This document shows, one piece after another, positions 63,338 through 64,000 of a DNA stretch of 64,000 nucleotides (the first letter of the stretch is position 1; the number at the start of each line of letters is the position of its first letter). Made by a program: the position numbers and the translations under genes. Under the pieces are notes generated by a model. The model saw nothing but the letters and a program-made list of their open reading frames with translations. It searched no databases and was not told the DNA's origin. Source of the stretch: Ornithinimicrobium pekingense DSM 21552 (GTDB lineage Bacteria; Actinomycetota; Actinomycetes; Actinomycetales; Dermatophilaceae); the NCBI RefSeq assembly GCF_000421185.1, contig NZ_ATWJ01000007.1, forward strand, positions 496,001 to 560,000, read 5' to 3'.

Positions 63338-64000
63338 TCAGCTGGCGGTCGCGGACGGTCGCGCGGGCGGGGCACGCCAGGCCGACAGGGTGGCGGGGAG
63401 GGCGAGTGTCAGGGCCACCGCCGCCACGACCTCGGGGAGGTCCCACCAGAGGCTGCCGAGGCCGACCAGGCCCAGGGCCACGAGGAACCCGCCCTCGGCC
63501 ACCACGCCCGCCACGGAGGTCACGGTCGCCCGGGCGTCACCGCTCATCGCGCTCTGCAGCCGGATGTCCCCGGCGACGTAGACACTGCTCGCCGCGGCAT
63601 AGCCCACACCCAGCGCCCCGAAGCTCCAGACCCCGGTGCCGGACGCCCACGCGCCCCACGCCAGCAGCAGCCCCGCGCCCAGGACCAACGCGGCGTGCGC
63701 ACCCCGGTCGAGCAGCGCCACCCGGTCTGCGAACCACGTGCCCACCGCCTCCGCCAGGACGATCCCGGCCATGACCCAGGCGATGACCGGCACGCTCGTC
63801 CCGCCCTCGGCGAGGACCAGGTTGAAGTACTCGTCGAGCCCGACCAGGGCCACGACCGCGGCATACGCGAGCAGCACCCGGCGCACCGCCGGCGCGGACG
63901 CAGCCTCGTGCACACCCGCCCGGAGGGTATGCAGCCACGCCGCCGCGGAGACCGGCTCCGGCGGTGGGACCACCTCCTCCTCCGGCGGGGGCTCGACCGG
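63338..64000 (-). CDS. MFS transporter, C-terminal half; 5' end outside window
   Basis: The last 221 residues of a membrane protein whose frame is open to the right edge. A Pro/Glu-rich loop (PPPEEEVVPPPEP) is followed by a cytoplasmic helix and about six membrane helices (VLLAYAAVVALVGLDEYFNL; VIAWVMAGIVLAEAVGTWFA; AALVLGAGLLLAWGAWA; ALGVGYAAASSVYVAGD; TSVAGVVAEGGFLVALGLVG; VVAAVALTLALPATLSAW). This is the second half of a typical 12-helix MFS carrier after its central loop. DIRLQSAMSGDARATVTS between helices is typical of MFS exporters. Substrate unknown. The V at 63973 could act as a start but would give half a carrier, so a longer gene is more likely. Confidence 0.75.
   Translation of the reverse strand, partial: PVEPPPEEEVVPPPEPVSAAAWLHTLRAGVHEAASAPAVRRVLLAYAAVVALVGLDEYFNLVLAEGGTSVPVIAWVMAGIVLAEAVGTWFADRVALLDRGAHAALVLGAGLLLAWGAWASGTGVWSFGALGVGYAAASSVYVAGDIRLQSAMSGDARATVTSVAGVVAEGGFLVALGLVGLGSLWWDLPEVVAAVALTLALPATLSAWRAPPARPSATAS

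Overview
The window is about 72% GC, gene-dense and free of long gaps, with many ATGA/GTGA stop-start overlaps, leaderless starts and gene orders typical of Actinomycetota (dxr-rip1-ispG; DUF4439-rimP-nusA-ylxR-infB-rbfA-truB-ribF). The mix of genes points to a free-living member of Micrococcales, perhaps the Intrasporangiaceae/Ornithinimicrobiaceae. That family-level guess is inference. I see no rRNA, tRNA, CRISPR array, insertion sequence or prophage; the content looks like ordinary chromosome.

Layout. 1-674: tail of an acyl-CoA synthetase. 786-3114: three overlapping genes resembling a small type VII secretion (ESX) substrate cassette. 3111-6878: MEP isoprenoid genes dxr and ispG flanking a site-2 protease. 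6938-8572: a cupin-acetyltransferase fusion and a uridine-kinase-like protein. 8582-11925: glpD-glpK for glycerol use. 12071-15010: an acetyltransferase and a prolyl-oligopeptidase-like enzyme. 15137-20916: an FMN-dependent 2-hydroxyacid dehydrogenase and a branched-chain-type ABC importer in which LivM and LivG are fused. 21091-24667: a secreted M28 peptidase behind a CRP/GlxR-like site, an EamA transporter and an esterase. 24727-38769: a sugar-acid island. 38825-48714: a cysteine-desulfurase-like protein, proS and assorted membrane, lipoprotein and kinase genes. 48809-56365: the translation/RNA cluster. 56389-64000: rodA, a long-chain acyl-CoA ligase, a B12-binding radical SAM protein, a DUF222/HNH protein and an MFS transporter cut by the right edge.

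The centrepiece is 24727-38769. It carries larC, larB and larE (nickel-pincer cofactor synthesis), a LarA-superfamily nickel enzyme, 6-phosphogluconate dehydrogenase, a LacI-type regulator, a TRAP transporter, a UxaC uronate isomerase, a mannonate/altronate-type dehydrogenase and a gluconokinase-type FGGY kinase. The usual mannonate/altronate dehydratase, KDG kinase and KDPG aldolase are absent from the cluster. D-mannonate and D-gluconate are C2 epimers, and LarA enzymes invert the carbon alpha to a carboxylate. The gene set therefore suggests a route: glucuronate -> fructuronate -> mannonate -> (nickel epimerase) gluconate -> 6-phosphogluconate -> ribulose-5-phosphate. A near-identical 21-bp element containing two TGTTGYC repeats lies in both divergent promoter regions of the island (29084-29104 and 31484-31504), which supports shared control.

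Two genome-style signals recur. The octamer GGTATGCC (or its complement) occurs 14 times by eye in all reading frames and forces rare codons. Many genes have a TANNNT -10 box 6-8 bases before the start codon, implying leaderless mRNAs. A run of three overlapping mini-ORFs, each beginning Met-Ser-Thr, precedes infB.
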